A stretch of DNA of 54,491 bases from Alphaproteobacteria bacterium (lineage in GTDB: Bacteria > Pseudomonadota > Alphaproteobacteria > ATCC43930 > CGMCC-115725): positions 1-54,491 of the forward strand of contig JAJPHB010000112.1 of NCBI GenBank assembly GCA_021325525.1. The letters run 5' to 3'. Each line of letters begins with the position of its first letter. Within the stretch, counting starts at the first letter, position 1. The translations under genes were made by a program, and so were the position numbers. The notes beneath the pieces are model-generated. The model was given only the letters and a program-made list of their open reading frames with translations. It was not told the origin of the DNA and ran no database searches. Shown piece after piece: positions 8,289-16,495 of the stretch.

Positions 8289-8797
8289 AGCAGGAGGGCG
8301 CGACGCTCCGCCTCGATGCCATCGATCTGCGCATCCTGGCGACGCTCCAGCGCGAAAGCCGCATCAGCAAGGCGGCGCTCGCCGAGCGCGTCGCGCTTTC
8401 GGCGACGCCCTGCTGGCAGCGCCTCAAACGCCTCGAACGGGCGGGGCTGATCCGCGGCTATCGCGCCGACCTCGCGCTCGAGAAGATCGCCGGCTTCGCC
8501 ACGGTTCTCGTCGAGATCGTTCTGAAGCAGCACCGCTACGAGGATTTCCTCCGGTTCGAGCGGGCGGCGCGTGAGACGCCGGAGGTGGTGCGCTGCTGGG
8601 CGAGGGGCGGCGGCATCGACTACCTCCTCGAATTCGTCGCCGCCGATATCGAGGCCTATCAGCGTCTCATCGATCGCCTGCTCATCGCCGAGATCGGCAT
8701 CGACCGGTATTTCACCTATGTCGTGACGCGGACCGTCAAGACGGCGCCGCAGCCGCCGCTGGGCCTCATCGCCCGCGCCACCGGCGTTGCCGCATGA
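8285..8797 (+). CDS. doeX: Lrp/AsnC-family transcriptional regulator (DoeX-like)
   Basis: 170-residue Lrp/AsnC regulator. The N-terminal HTH (about residues 10-60) reads DAIDLRILATLQRESRISKAAL, with recognition helix ATPCWQRLKRLERAGLIRGY. The C-terminal RAM/AsnC ligand domain follows. It overlaps the doeA stop by 4 bp. In known ectoine degraders a gene of this family follows the hydrolase/deacetylase genes and responds to pathway intermediates. It therefore forms a second layer of control besides the GntR protein. Confidence 0.88.
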   Translation: MKQEGATLRLDAIDLRILATLQRESRISKAALAERVALSATPCWQRLKRLERAGLIRGYRADLALEKIAGFATVLVEIVLKQHRYEDFLRFERAARETPEVVRCWARGGGIDYLLEFVAADIEAYQRLIDRLLIAEIGIDRYFTYVVTRTVKTAPQPPLGLIARATGVAA

Positions 8798-8926
8798 GCG
8801 CGAAGATATGGTCTCCGCCGCCCCCCTCGCCGCGATGCCGCGGTCTCCGCGACCCGGCCGCAACGGACCTGATCTTCTGCGCGATTGGGGCATTCTCCTC
8901 CCGAACGGTTCCGCCCTTGGCACAGC

Positions 8927-8951
8927 CCCTCTCCCGCGAAGCGGGAGAGGG
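8927..8951. repeat. Short palindromic repeat before the semialdehyde dehydrogenase
   Basis: CCCTCTCCCGC (8927-8937) and GCGGGAGAGGG (8941-8951) form an 11-bp stem with a GAA loop. It is a single inner module of the dispersed repeat family. It ends two bases before the dehydrogenase start codon, so its 3' arm supplies the only GGGAGAGGG-like ribosome-binding site for that gene. Confidence 0.85.
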
Positions 8952-8953
8952 AA

Positions 8954-10402
8954 ATGCTCGCCGACCCGCGGCTGCTGCGCGAGGCGGCCTATATCGAGGG
9001 CGCGTGGGTGGCGGCGGAGAGCGGCGCCGCGGTGCCGGTCCGCGATCCCGCGAGCGGCGAGATGATCGGCCAAGTGCCGGCGATGGGCGGTGCCGAGGCG
9101 GCGGCGGCGATCGCCGCGGCGCAGCGCGCCTTTCCCCTCTGGCGCAGGCGGCTGCGCAGGAGCGCGCGCAGATCCTGCGGCGCTGGTTCGAGCTCATCGG
9201 GGCAGCCCGCGAGGACCTCGCCGTCATTATGACGGCGGAGCAGGGCAAGCCTCTTTCCGAGGCGCGCGGCGAGATCGACTACGCCGCGAGCTTCGTCGAA
9301 TCGTATGCCGAGGAAGGCAAGCGCGCGAACATCGAGGGCGTCACCAGCCACCTGCCCGACGCCGAGCTCGCCCTGCGGCGCGAGCCGCTCGGCGTCGCGG
9401 CGCTCGTCACGCCCTGGAACTTCCCGTCCGCCATGGTGACGCGGACGGCGGCGGCGGCGCTCGCCGCCGGTTGCACGGCCGTGCTGCATCCGGCGATCGA
9501 GACGCCCTTCTCGGCCCTGGCGCTCGCCGCGCTCGCCGAGCGCGCGGGATTGCCGCCGGGCATCCTCAACATCGTGACCGGCGCGCCGGAGCCGATCGTC
9601 GGCGCCTTCTGCGACAGCGCGGCGGTGCGGGCGCTGAGCTTCACCGGCTCGACCAGGGTCGGGCGGATCATCGCCGCGCGCTGCGCGCCGCAGATGAAGC
9701 GTCTCGTCCTGGAGCTGGGCGGGCATGCGCCCTTCATCGCCTTCGCCGATGCGGCGCTCGACCGCGCCGTCGATGATGCGGTCGCCGCCAAGTTCACGAC
9801 CTCGGGCCAGGACTGCCTCGCCGCCAACCGGATCTACATCGAGCGGCCGATCTATGCCGAGTTCAGGCGGCGCTTCGCCGAGCGCGCCGCGGCGCTGGCG
9901 GTCGGCGCCGGCTTCGAGCCCGGCATCGCGATCGGCCCGCTCATCAACGACGACGCTGTCGTCAAGATGGAGCGCCACGTCGCCGACGCGCTTGCTTCGG
10001 GCGCCTGCCTCCTCCTCGGCGGCAAGCGCCACCCGCGCGTCGGCGCGTTTTTCGCGCCGACGGTGCTGGCCGACGTGCCCGAGGGCGCGCTCATCATGCG
10101 CGAGGAAACCTTCGGCCCCGTTGCGGCGCTCGCGCCCCTTCGACAATGAGGACGAGGTCGTCCGCCGCGCGAGCGGCACCGAATACGGCCTCGTCGCCTA
10201 TGTCGAGACCGGAGATGCGGCGCGCGCCCGGCGCCTTGCGCGCGCGCTCGACTACGGCATGGTCGCCGTCAATCGCGTCAGGATCACGGGCGCGCCCATT
10301 CCCTTCGGCGGCTGGAAGCAATCGGGCCTCGGCCGCGAGGGTTCGCGCCTCGGCTTCGAAGCCTTCACGGAGGTCAAATATGTCTGCACCGACGCTGCCT
10401 GA
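8954..10402 (+). pseudogene. ssd: Succinate-semialdehyde dehydrogenase-type aldehyde dehydrogenase interrupted by two frameshifts
   Basis: Homology to NAD(P)-dependent aldehyde dehydrogenases (GabD/Ssd/DoeC type; would oxidise the semialdehyde formed late in ectoine breakdown) runs through three segments. The N-terminus MLADPRLLREAAYIEGAWVA is in one frame to about 9143. The core is in the next frame from about 9145 to 10140: TPWNFPSAMVT, FTGSTRVGR, LELGGHAPF and catalytic cysteine in TSGQDCLAANR. The C-terminus returns to the first frame with PFDNEDEVVRR and PFGGWKQSGLG. The first break fits loss of one C after TGGCGC. The second fits one extra C in GCGCCCCTTC, where the core frame stops. 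All catalytic motifs survive, so recent mutation or sequencing error are both possible. Confidence 0.8.
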
Positions 10403-11210
10403 CGGCGCCCTCGCGCCGGAGCAAGTCGCCGCCTATGAGCGCGACGGCTTCCTCTTCCCGCTGCGCGTCTTCACCGCGGCGGAAGCGGCGCGCTGGGCCG
10501 CCGAAATCGCAGCGCTGCCGACCCCCGAGCTGCGCCGGCACCCCGCGCCCTGGGTGCAGAAAGCCTATCTCCTCCTGCCCTCGCTCGACGCGCTGACGCG
10601 CGACCCGCGCCTCACCGGCCCCGTCGCCAGCATCCTCGGCGAGGATTTGCTCGTGCTCTCCGCCGATCTCTTCATCAAGCCGCCGGCGAGCCGCAAGCGC
10701 ATCACCTGGCACCAGGACGTGAATTACTGGGGGCTGGAGCCGCTCCGCATCCTCACCGCCTGGGTCGCCTTCACGGAAGCCACGCCCGAGAACGGCTGCA
10801 TGCGCTACGCCGCCGGCGCCCATCGCGAGCGGCTGCGCCATATCGAGCACAAGACCGCGGACAACATGCTGAGCAAGGGCCAGGAGATCGCCGTCGAGAT
10901 CGACGAGGCCCGCGCCGTCGCGGTGGCGCTGGCGCCGGGCGAGGTCGCCTTCCATCACGGGCTCGCGCCGCATGCCTCGGGGCCCAACCTGACGGACCGG
11001 ACGCGGATCGGCTTCGCCATCCGCTACGCCGCGACGCAAGTGCGCCAGACGAGCGGCCCCGCCATCACCGCGCGCCTCGCGCGCGGCACCGACCGCTTCG
11101 GCCATTTCGCGCTCGAGGAGGGGCCGGACGCGCCGCTGTCGCCGGCGGCGCTCGCCGCCCATCGCCGCGCCCTCGACCCCCACGCCGCCTACAGCTACTC
11201 GACCGTCTGA
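10380..11210 (+). CDS. Phytanoyl-CoA dioxygenase (PhyH) family Fe(II)/2-oxoglutarate oxygenase
   Basis: 276-residue double-stranded beta-helix oxygenase. The iron triad is probably H111 and D113 (WHQDVNYWG) plus H198 in PHASGPN, with a nearby arginine in DRTRIGF for 2-oxoglutarate. The ATG overlaps the dehydrogenase 3' end by 23 bp and has GGAGGT seven bases upstream, indicating coupling to the catabolic arm. It lacks the ectoine hydroxylase EctD signature and there is no ectABC. Inference: it oxidises a substrate or side product of the pathway. True substrate unknown. Confidence 0.75.
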   Translation: MSAPTLPDGALAPEQVAAYERDGFLFPLRVFTAAEAARWAAEIAALPTPELRRHPAPWVQKAYLLLPSLDALTRDPRLTGPVASILGEDLLVLSADLFIKPPASRKRITWHQDVNYWGLEPLRILTAWVAFTEATPENGCMRYAAGAHRERLRHIEHKTADNMLSKGQEIAVEIDEARAVAVALAPGEVAFHHGLAPHASGPNLTDRTRIGFAIRYAATQVRQTSGPAITARLARGTDRFGHFALEEGPDAPLSPAALAAHRRALDPHAAYSYSTV

Positions 11211-11227
11211 GGAAGAGAGACATCGCC

Positions 11228-11335
11228 ATGCAGAGCAACCGCGACTCGCTCGAAGCCTGGGACCGCGACCAAGTTTCCTCTCCCCGCTTGCGGGGAGAGG
11301 ATCAGGGTGAGGGGCAGCGCCGGGCGCGCCTCTGA
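11228..11335 (+). pseudogene. 5' remnant of a class III aminotransferase (DoeD-like), truncated at a palindromic repeat
   Basis: After the dioxygenase stop, GGAAGAGAGACATCGCC precedes an ATG encoding MQSNRDSLEAWDRD. This matches from memory the beginning of the aspartate/diaminobutyrate aminotransferases of ectoine clusters, which typically continue HFFHPSTH. After codon 14 (11269) the reading frame runs into the repeat at 11277 and stops at 11333-11335. The remaining more than 400 codons are absent from this locus. Inference: a recombination event at the repeat deleted the gene. A coincidental short frame is the alternative. Confidence 0.5.
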
Positions 11336-11440
11336 TTGGGGATGGAGCGCGCGGAAGCAGCCCCCTCACCTTCCGGTCGCGACGCGACGGGCCCTCCTGA
11401 GCGACGTCGAAGGGCCTCTCCCCGCAAGCGGGGCGAGGGT
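11277..11440. repeat. Compound palindromic repeat replacing the aminotransferase body
   Basis: First module: CCTCTCCCCGC (11277-11287), two bases, GCGGGGAGAGG (11290-11300), then CAGGGTGAGGGG. Second part begins CCCCCTCACCTTCCGG at 11361 and ends with CTCTCCCCGC and GCGGGGCGAGGG near 11439. The two outer parts are inverted relative to each other, giving the same nested architecture as 3694-3763 but expanded. The rest of 11211-11539 holds only the aminotransferase remnant and the leader of the next gene. Confidence 0.85.
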
Positions 11441-11539
11441 ACGTGTTGATTGCCCTATTGACCCCGCCTTGATTTCCGCGCGGTCTGATGCTTCGATCCG
11501 TCACTACGACAGGAGCGCGATGAGACCAGACCCGAGGCG

Positions 11540-12514
11540 ATGACGGAGGATTCCCCGCAGCGCGTCGGGTTCTTCCTGGTTCCCGGCTTCTCGATGATGG
11601 CGCTCTCGGCCGCGAGCGAGCCGCTGCGCGCCGCCAACCGGGTGACGGGGCGAAAGGCCTATAGCTGGCACTTGCTGAGCGCCGAGGGCGAGGCCGTCTC
11701 CTCGAGCAGCGGCTTCCGCCTCGTCCCCGACGCGGCGATCGCCGAGGGCGGCGATTTCGCCCTCGTCATCATCGTCGCCAGCCTCGATGTAGCGCAGTAC
11801 CGCGACCAGCGCGTCTTCGCCTGGCTGCGCCGCCTCGCGCAATCGAAATGCCGGCTCGGCGCCATCAGCACGGGAACGCTGCTCCTCGCGCGCGCCGGCC
11901 TCCTCGCCGGCTACCGGTGCACCATCCATTGGGAGATGCAGCGCGACTTCGCCGAGGAATTTCCGGAGATCGAGCTGACCCCCGACCTCTTCGCGATCGA
12001 CCGCAACCGCGTCACCTGCGGCGGCGGCATCGCCGCGCTCGATTTGATGCTGGCCCTCATCACCGAGCGGCTCGGACCCGCCGTCGCGGCCGAGGTGGCC
12101 GAGCAATTCCTCCACACGCGCATCCGGCCCTCGAGCGAAAGCCAGCGCATGGCGGTGCAGTGGCGCTACGGCGTCACTGACCGCCGTATCGTCCGCGTCG
12201 TCAGCCTCATGGAGCAGAATATCGAGACGCCGCTGCCGACCCAGACCCTCGCCGAGATCGCCGGCATCTCCCGCCGCCAGCTCGAGCGGCGCTTCCTCGA
12301 GGCCTTCGGCAAGACCCCTTCGCGTTTCTATGTCGAGCTGCGGCTCAAACACGCGCGCAGCCTGCTGCTGCAATCGACGCATTCGATCCTCGACGTCGCC
12401 CTCAAATCCGGCTTCTCCAGCGCCTCGCATTTCGGCCGCTGCTTCCGCGCCGCCTATCGCGAGACGCCGGCGCGGCTGCGCCGGGTGCGGCGAATGGGAG
12501 GCGCCGCGCTCTGA
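11540..12514 (+). CDS. GlxA-family AraC-type transcriptional regulator (DJ-1/PfpI ligand domain)
   Basis: 324 residues. The N-terminal DJ-1/PfpI-like domain (about 9-185) begins VGFFLVPGFSMMALSAASEP and has GAISTGTLLLARAGLL at the position of the amidotransferase nucleophile elbow, with Thr/Ser rather than cysteine. The C-terminal AraC double HTH (about 215-318) has TLAEIAGISRRQLERRF and DVALKSGFSSASHFGRCF. This architecture is shared with GbdR/CdhR/ArgR regulators of quaternary-amine and amino-acid catabolism. It lies 111 bp upstream of an MttB-family gene, which it probably controls. Confidence 0.88.
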   Translation: MTEDSPQRVGFFLVPGFSMMALSAASEPLRAANRVTGRKAYSWHLLSAEGEAVSSSSGFRLVPDAAIAEGGDFALVIIVASLDVAQYRDQRVFAWLRRLAQSKCRLGAISTGTLLLARAGLLAGYRCTIHWEMQRDFAEEFPEIELTPDLFAIDRNRVTCGGGIAALDLMLALITERLGPAVAAEVAEQFLHTRIRPSSESQRMAVQWRYGVTDRRIVRVVSLMEQNIETPLPTQTLAEIAGISRRQLERRFLEAFGKTPSRFYVELRLKHARSLLLQSTHSILDVALKSGFSSASHFGRCFRAAYRETPARLRRVRRMGGAAL

Positions 12515-12625
12515 GCCCGGGGCGCCGCGCCGATGTCGCGCCGGTGCCAGATTCTGGCGCGCCGCGGGACGGGCGGCGGCGCGGAAAAAGGGATAGCTTC
12601 AGGGAGAGTGCAAGGAGTGGAAGCC

Positions 12626-14170
12626 ATGTCGACGCCGCGACCCGCGCGCCGCCCGCGCCGATCCCGCGACCAGCGCCCCTTGGGCGCGGCCCTCCTCGGC
12701 CGGCCGCCGCTGCGCAACAGCTTCCGGCCGATCGAGGTCTTGACCCGGGACCAGATCGAGGCCATCGACGACGCCTCGCTGCGGCTCCTCGAAGAGATCG
12801 GCATCGAATTCATGGGCGCGGCAGCACGCGCGCTGCTCCGCCGCGCCGGCGCCGCGGTCGACGAGGCGACCGGTCTCGTGCGCATTCCGCGCGAGCTCGT
12901 GCGCGATGCGCTCAAATCGGCGCCGGCGAGCTTCACCCTGACGCCGCGCAACCCCGCCCGCCGCATCCATGTCGGCGGCAACCACATCTCCTTCGGCCTC
13001 GTCGCCGGCCCGCCCAACGTCCATGATTGCGTCAAGGGCCGCCGCTCCGGCAACTACGCCGATTACGTCACTCTCATCAAGCTGGCGCAGAGCTTCGACA
13101 TCATCCATTTCATCGGCAACCAGCCGACGGCGCCCATCGAACTGCCGGTGGGCACGCGCCATCTCGACTGCTATCTCGCCAACGTCACCTACGCCGACCG
13201 CGTCTACCACTGCACGGCGATCGGCCGCAACCGCGCGCTCGACGGCATCGACATCATGGCGATCGCGCGCGGGAAGACGAGGGCCGAAATCCTGGAGGAG
13301 CCGTCCGTCATCACCATCATCTCGGTCAACTCGCCGCGCCGCTTCGACGGGGCGATGAGCGACGGGCTCATGGCGATGGCGGAATGCGGGCAGGCGGTCG
13401 TCGTGACGCCCTTCACCCTCATGGGCGCGATGACGCCGGTGACGCTCGCCGCCGCGCTGACCCAGCAGAACGCCGAGGCGCTCGCCGGCATCGCCCTCAC
13501 CCAGCTCGTGCGGCCGGGCGCGCCCGTCGTCTACGGCGCCTTCACCTCCAATGTCGACATGCGCAGCGGCGCCCCCGCCTTCGGCACGCCCGAGAATGCG
13601 CGCGCGACCCTGGCGGCGGGCCAGCTCGCGCGCTTCTACAATCTTCCCTACCGGGCCAGCAATTCCTGCGCCGCCAACGTCGTCGACGCGCAGGCCGCCT
13701 ATGAATCCGAGATGTCGATCTGGTCGGCGGTGATGGGCCACGCCAACCTCGTCTATCACGGCGCCGGCTGGATGGAGGGCGGGCTCACGGCCTCCTTCGA
13801 GAAGATCATCCTCGATGTCGAGATGCTGCAGATGATGGCCGAGACGGTGCAGCCGGTGGCGGTCGATGCCGAGGAGATCGCGGCTGGCCTCGAGGCGATC
13901 GCCGGCGTGCCGACGGGCGGGCATTTCTTCGGCGCGCCGCACACTATGGCGCGCTACGAGACGGCGTTCTACACGCCGCTGCTCTCGAACTGGCAGAATT
14001 ACGAGGCCTGGGAGCTCGCCGGCAAGATCGATGCGACGCAGCGGGCGACGCAGATCTGGCAGGCGGCGCTCGCGGCCTACGAGCCGCCGCCGCTCGACCC
14101 CGGCATCGCCGAGGCGCTCGCCGCCTTCGTCGCCCGCCGCAAGGAGGAGCTGCGCGGCGTCGAGCACTGA
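12626..14170 (+). CDS. MttB-superfamily (trimethylamine methyltransferase-like) protein without pyrrolysine
   Basis: 514 residues of the MttB TIM-barrel superfamily: SLRLLEEIGIEF near the N-terminus, AGPPNVHD, SCAANVVDAQAAYESEMS and GHANLVYHGAGWMEGGL. The frame is continuous with no internal amber codon, so it belongs to the non-pyrrolysine branch, whose characterised members demethylate glycine betaine or related quaternary amines using a corrinoid protein. The start has AAGGAGTGG upstream. No corrinoid-binding protein or methyl-corrinoid:tetrahydrofolate transferase is adjacent. Substrate cannot be read from sequence; the GlxA-type regulator upstream favours a methylated amine. Confidence 0.82.
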   Translation: MSTPRPARRPRRSRDQRPLGAALLGRPPLRNSFRPIEVLTRDQIEAIDDASLRLLEEIGIEFMGAAARALLRRAGAAVDEATGLVRIPRELVRDALKSAPASFTLTPRNPARRIHVGGNHISFGLVAGPPNVHDCVKGRRSGNYADYVTLIKLAQSFDIIHFIGNQPTAPIELPVGTRHLDCYLANVTYADRVYHCTAIGRNRALDGIDIMAIARGKTRAEILEEPSVITIISVNSPRRFDGAMSDGLMAMAECGQAVVVTPFTLMGAMTPVTLAAALTQQNAEALAGIALTQLVRPGAPVVYGAFTSNVDMRSGAPAFGTPENARATLAAGQLARFYNLPYRASNSCAANVVDAQAAYESEMSIWSAVMGHANLVYHGAGWMEGGLTASFEKIILDVEMLQMMAETVQPVAVDAEEIAAGLEAIAGVPTGGHFFGAPHTMARYETAFYTPLLSNWQNYEAWELAGKIDATQRATQIWQAALAAYEPPPLDPGIAEALAAFVARRKEELRGVEH

Positions 14171-14259
14171 GAGGGCCCGTCCCAAAACTCTGGACGGCCC
14201 ACGCAAATTGCGCCTCACTCCATGGGACGGGGATTTCTCACGGAGTCGAGGCCGGACCC

Positions 14260-14922
14260 ATGTCGTCGACCAATCGCGCGGACTCGCCGCCAGCGCTCGC
14301 GCAGCCCGGCCGGATCGGCGGCTGGACTCTGCTCCGCCGCCTCGTCGGCCGGCTCGATTCCGTGTCGCGCTGGGGCCATGGCATCTTCGAGTTCTCGCGC
14401 GACCCGCGCTGCATCCTCCGCGTCGCCGTCAAGCGCGCCGACAAGACCGTCGTGCTCGAAGGCGGCATCGTGGTGGCGGCGGGCGAGCCCATCGCCGAGC
14501 TCCATCTCTGGAACGAACATGTTCCGGCGCTCACCGGCGTCCACAGCCTCGCCTGGGTCGCGGAGATCCGCCGGCGGCTGCGCTTCTCGCTGCGCGAGTT
14601 GGCAACGGCCTTCGAGCGCGAGGAGAGGCTGCGGGCGGCCCACGCGGTGCGGGCGCGCCCGACGCTCTTTCCGGGCCAGAGCGCGGCGAAGCTGATGCGC
14701 GTCCTCGCCGCCTCCTCCTTCGAGCCCGTGCCCTTCGAGGATCGCGGCGCCGCCCGTCGCTGGCAGCGCCGTATCGACGATTGCTGGCTCTTCGCCCTCG
14801 CCTGGGCCTTCAATCCGCGCAGCGTGCGCGGGCGCCCGCCGCGCAAGGAGCGCTACGAGTGCTGGATTTCGACCCCCATGCTGCTCGCCAAATTCGGCGC
14901 GCAGCGAAGCGCGCCCGATTGA
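14260..14922 (+). CDS. YkoP-like domain protein, function unknown
   Basis: 220-residue basic protein. The segment DSVSRWGHGIFEFSRDPRCI followed by ILRVAVKRADKTVVL and IAELHLWNEHVPAL resembles the YkoP-type domain (known from Bacillus ykoP, near polysaccharide deacetylase genes). The remaining C-terminal half is helix-rich with WQRRIDDCWLFALAWAF. No signal peptide or convincing membrane helix. The ATG lacks a strong ribosome-binding site, and upstream in-frame starts are possible. It lies between the methyltransferase and TauD genes on the same strand, with short gaps suggesting cotranscription. Family call is from memory and moderate. Confidence 0.6.
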   Translation: MSSTNRADSPPALAQPGRIGGWTLLRRLVGRLDSVSRWGHGIFEFSRDPRCILRVAVKRADKTVVLEGGIVVAAGEPIAELHLWNEHVPALTGVHSLAWVAEIRRRLRFSLRELATAFEREERLRAAHAVRARPTLFPGQSAAKLMRVLAASSFEPVPFEDRGAARRWQRRIDDCWLFALAWAFNPRSVRGRPPRKERYECWISTPMLLAKFGAQRSAPD

Positions 14923-14978
14923 CGCGCGCGCCGCTGGCGCCTCACTATCGACTCTCCCGCCGTCGGCAAGGAGCCGCC

Positions 14979-15848
14979 ATGCCGCAAGGACCCTTCGAGA
15001 TCAAGCCGCTCGCCGGCTCGCTCGGCGCCGAGATCGCCGGCCTCGATCTGGCGCGGCCGCTGCCGGAGGGCGCCGCAGCGCGCATCCGCGAGGCCCTCAC
15101 CCGGCATCTCGTCATCTTCTTCCGCGGCCAGGATCTGACGCCTGAGCAGCATCTCGCCTTCAGCCGCCTCTTCGGGCCGCTCTCGCGCGTGCCTTATGTG
15201 AAGCACATGGCCGAGTATCCGGACATCATCGCCGTGCTGAAGGAGGCGGACGAGCAGAAAATCAGTACCTTCGGCAATGCTTGGCATTCCGATTTCAGCT
15301 TCCTCGAAGAGCCGCCGATGGGCTCGGTCCTCTACGCCCGCGAGACGCCGAGCCATGGCGGCGACACGCTGTGGGCCAATATGTACGAGGCCTATGAGGC
15401 GCTCTCCGACGGGATGAAGCGCCTCTTGGGTCCGCTCCGCGCCATGCACAGCGGCAAGCCCTACGGGCAAGGCGGCATCCCCAAGGATTTGCGCACGAGC
15501 CGGTCGATCGCCATCGAGCGCGGCAATCCCGAGGCCGATCGCGAGACGGCGCATCCCATCGTCCGCCTCCATCCCGAGAGCGGGCGCAAGGCGCTCTTCG
15601 TCAATCCCATCTACACGACGCGCCTCGAAGGGATGAGCGAGGCGGAGAGCCGGCCGCTCCTCGACGTCCTCTACCGCCATTGCAGCCGCCCGGAATTCAC
15701 CTGCCGCTTCCGCTGGGCGAAAGGCTCGCTCGCGGTCTGGGACAATCGCTGCACGCTGCATTACGCGGTCAACGACTATGACGGCCAGCGCCGCCTCATG
15801 CACCGCACGACGATCGCCGGGGAACGCCCCCTCGCCGCGGCCGGCTGA
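14979..15848 (+). CDS. TauD/TfdA-family Fe(II)/2-oxoglutarate dioxygenase
   Basis: 289-residue TauD/TfdA oxygenase. N-terminal family block LAGSLGAEIAGLDL; iron ligands H103 and D105 in WHSDFSF; distal H261 in NRCTLHYAVNDY; 2-oxoglutarate-binding arginine near 276 in LMHRTTIAGERP. The start follows AAGGAGCCGCC. It lies downstream of the YkoP-like gene and ends at a strong terminator hairpin. Family members hydroxylate taurine, phenoxyacetates, carnitine-pathway or other small acids. With an MttB-type enzyme nearby, a methylated-amine or sulfonate substrate is plausible but unproven. Confidence 0.85.
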   Translation: MPQGPFEIKPLAGSLGAEIAGLDLARPLPEGAAARIREALTRHLVIFFRGQDLTPEQHLAFSRLFGPLSRVPYVKHMAEYPDIIAVLKEADEQKISTFGNAWHSDFSFLEEPPMGSVLYARETPSHGGDTLWANMYEAYEALSDGMKRLLGPLRAMHSGKPYGQGGIPKDLRTSRSIAIERGNPEADRETAHPIVRLHPESGRKALFVNPIYTTRLEGMSEAESRPLLDVLYRHCSRPEFTCRFRWAKGSLAVWDNRCTLHYAVNDYDGQRRLMHRTTIAGERPLAAAG

Positions 15849-15858
15849 GGCGGCGGAA

Positions 15859-15889
15859 GAACGAGGCCCGCCGGAGGCGGGCCTCGTTC
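15859..15889. terminator. Bidirectional terminator hairpin between convergent genes
   Basis: GAACGAGGCCCGCC (15859-15872) and GGCGGGCCTCGTTC (15876-15889) are perfect 14-bp complements around a GGA loop, lying 11 bp after the tauD-family stop and 7 bp from the end of the convergent small gene. There is no long T-run on either side, so efficiency is uncertain. Confidence 0.75.
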
Positions 15890-15896
15890 GCGAAGA

Positions 15897-16211
15897 TTAC
15901 GACTTGCTCATGCCGAGGAGCTGCATCTGCTGCTGGCGCAGGCTGCGGATCTGCTTCGCGAGGTCATCGAATTTGGCCTTATCGGCAGAGCTGAGCTGCT
16001 GGTACTTCTGATGCATCTCGGCGCGCCGCTTGTGCCAGGCCGCGCGGTCGTGATGGGGCTTCGCCGGCGCCGCGGCGTCCGGCGCCGCGGCCGGGCTGCT
16101 GGCGGCGGGCGGCGTCGCGCTCGGCGCCGTCGCCGTGCCGTCGGTCTGGGCGAAGGCGAGCGCCGGCAGCGCGGCGATGGTGGCGGCCAGGAGGGTCGTT
16201 CGAATACGCAT
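15897..16211 (-). CDS. Small periplasmic Ala/Pro-rich protein with C-terminal helical domain
   Basis: 104 residues. Signal peptide MRIRTTLLAATIAALPALAF ends at a probable AFA-Q cleavage site around residue 21. Next comes a low-complexity Ala/Pro/Ser/Thr linker (about 25-50), then a charged amphipathic helix region with HHDRAAWHKRRAEMHQKYQQ and LRQQQMQLLG, which could form a coiled coil or bind metal through its histidines. No named family recognised. It is convergent with the TauD gene and shares its terminator. Confidence 0.75.
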   Translation of the reverse strand: MRIRTTLLAATIAALPALAFAQTDGTATAPSATPPAASSPAAAPDAAAPAKPHHDRAAWHKRRAEMHQKYQQLSSADKAKFDDLAKQIRSLRQQQMQLLGMSKS

Positions 16212-16495
16212 TGGATACTCCAGGTGATGTTTGTGAGTCGTTCTACTGGCCGATCTCGAGAAACATACCCGGGCGGAAGATTACATCTTTGTCATGCGCG
16301 GTCCCTATTCGAGGGACCGAAAGTTCTTGCCGTCGCAAAAGGCGGTTAAACTTTGCGGCAATTTCGCTCGCTCCAGAAATTTCGTTTTTTCGTCTTTGCA
16401 TCGATCTTGCGACGCACCCCCTCACCCAGCTCCGGGTAAGGCTCGGCGATGCCTCGCGAATGCTTCGCAACTGGAGGAGAGGGCAGGGTGAGGGG
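16212..16495. other. Intergenic region with hairpin and partial dispersed repeat
   Basis: 284 bp between two minus-strand genes, noticeably AT-richer in the middle. GGTCCCT (16300-16306) and AGGGACC (16312-16318) make a 7-bp hairpin. From 16417 to 16495 lies a member of the dispersed repeat family with outer arms CCCCTCACCC and GGGTGAGGGG, ending exactly at the desaturase stop. The promoter of the small periplasmic gene is expected just right of 16211. No gene seen. Confidence 0.6.

Noticed and set aside
10380-11210. Ectoine hydroxylase EctD
   Set aside because: It has a PhyH-family iron triad but not the extended EctD signature, and no ectoine biosynthesis genes are present.
12626-14170. 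Pyrrolysine-containing trimethylamine methyltransferase
   Set aside because: No in-frame amber codon and no pyl genes; the sequence belongs to the non-pyrrolysine branch.
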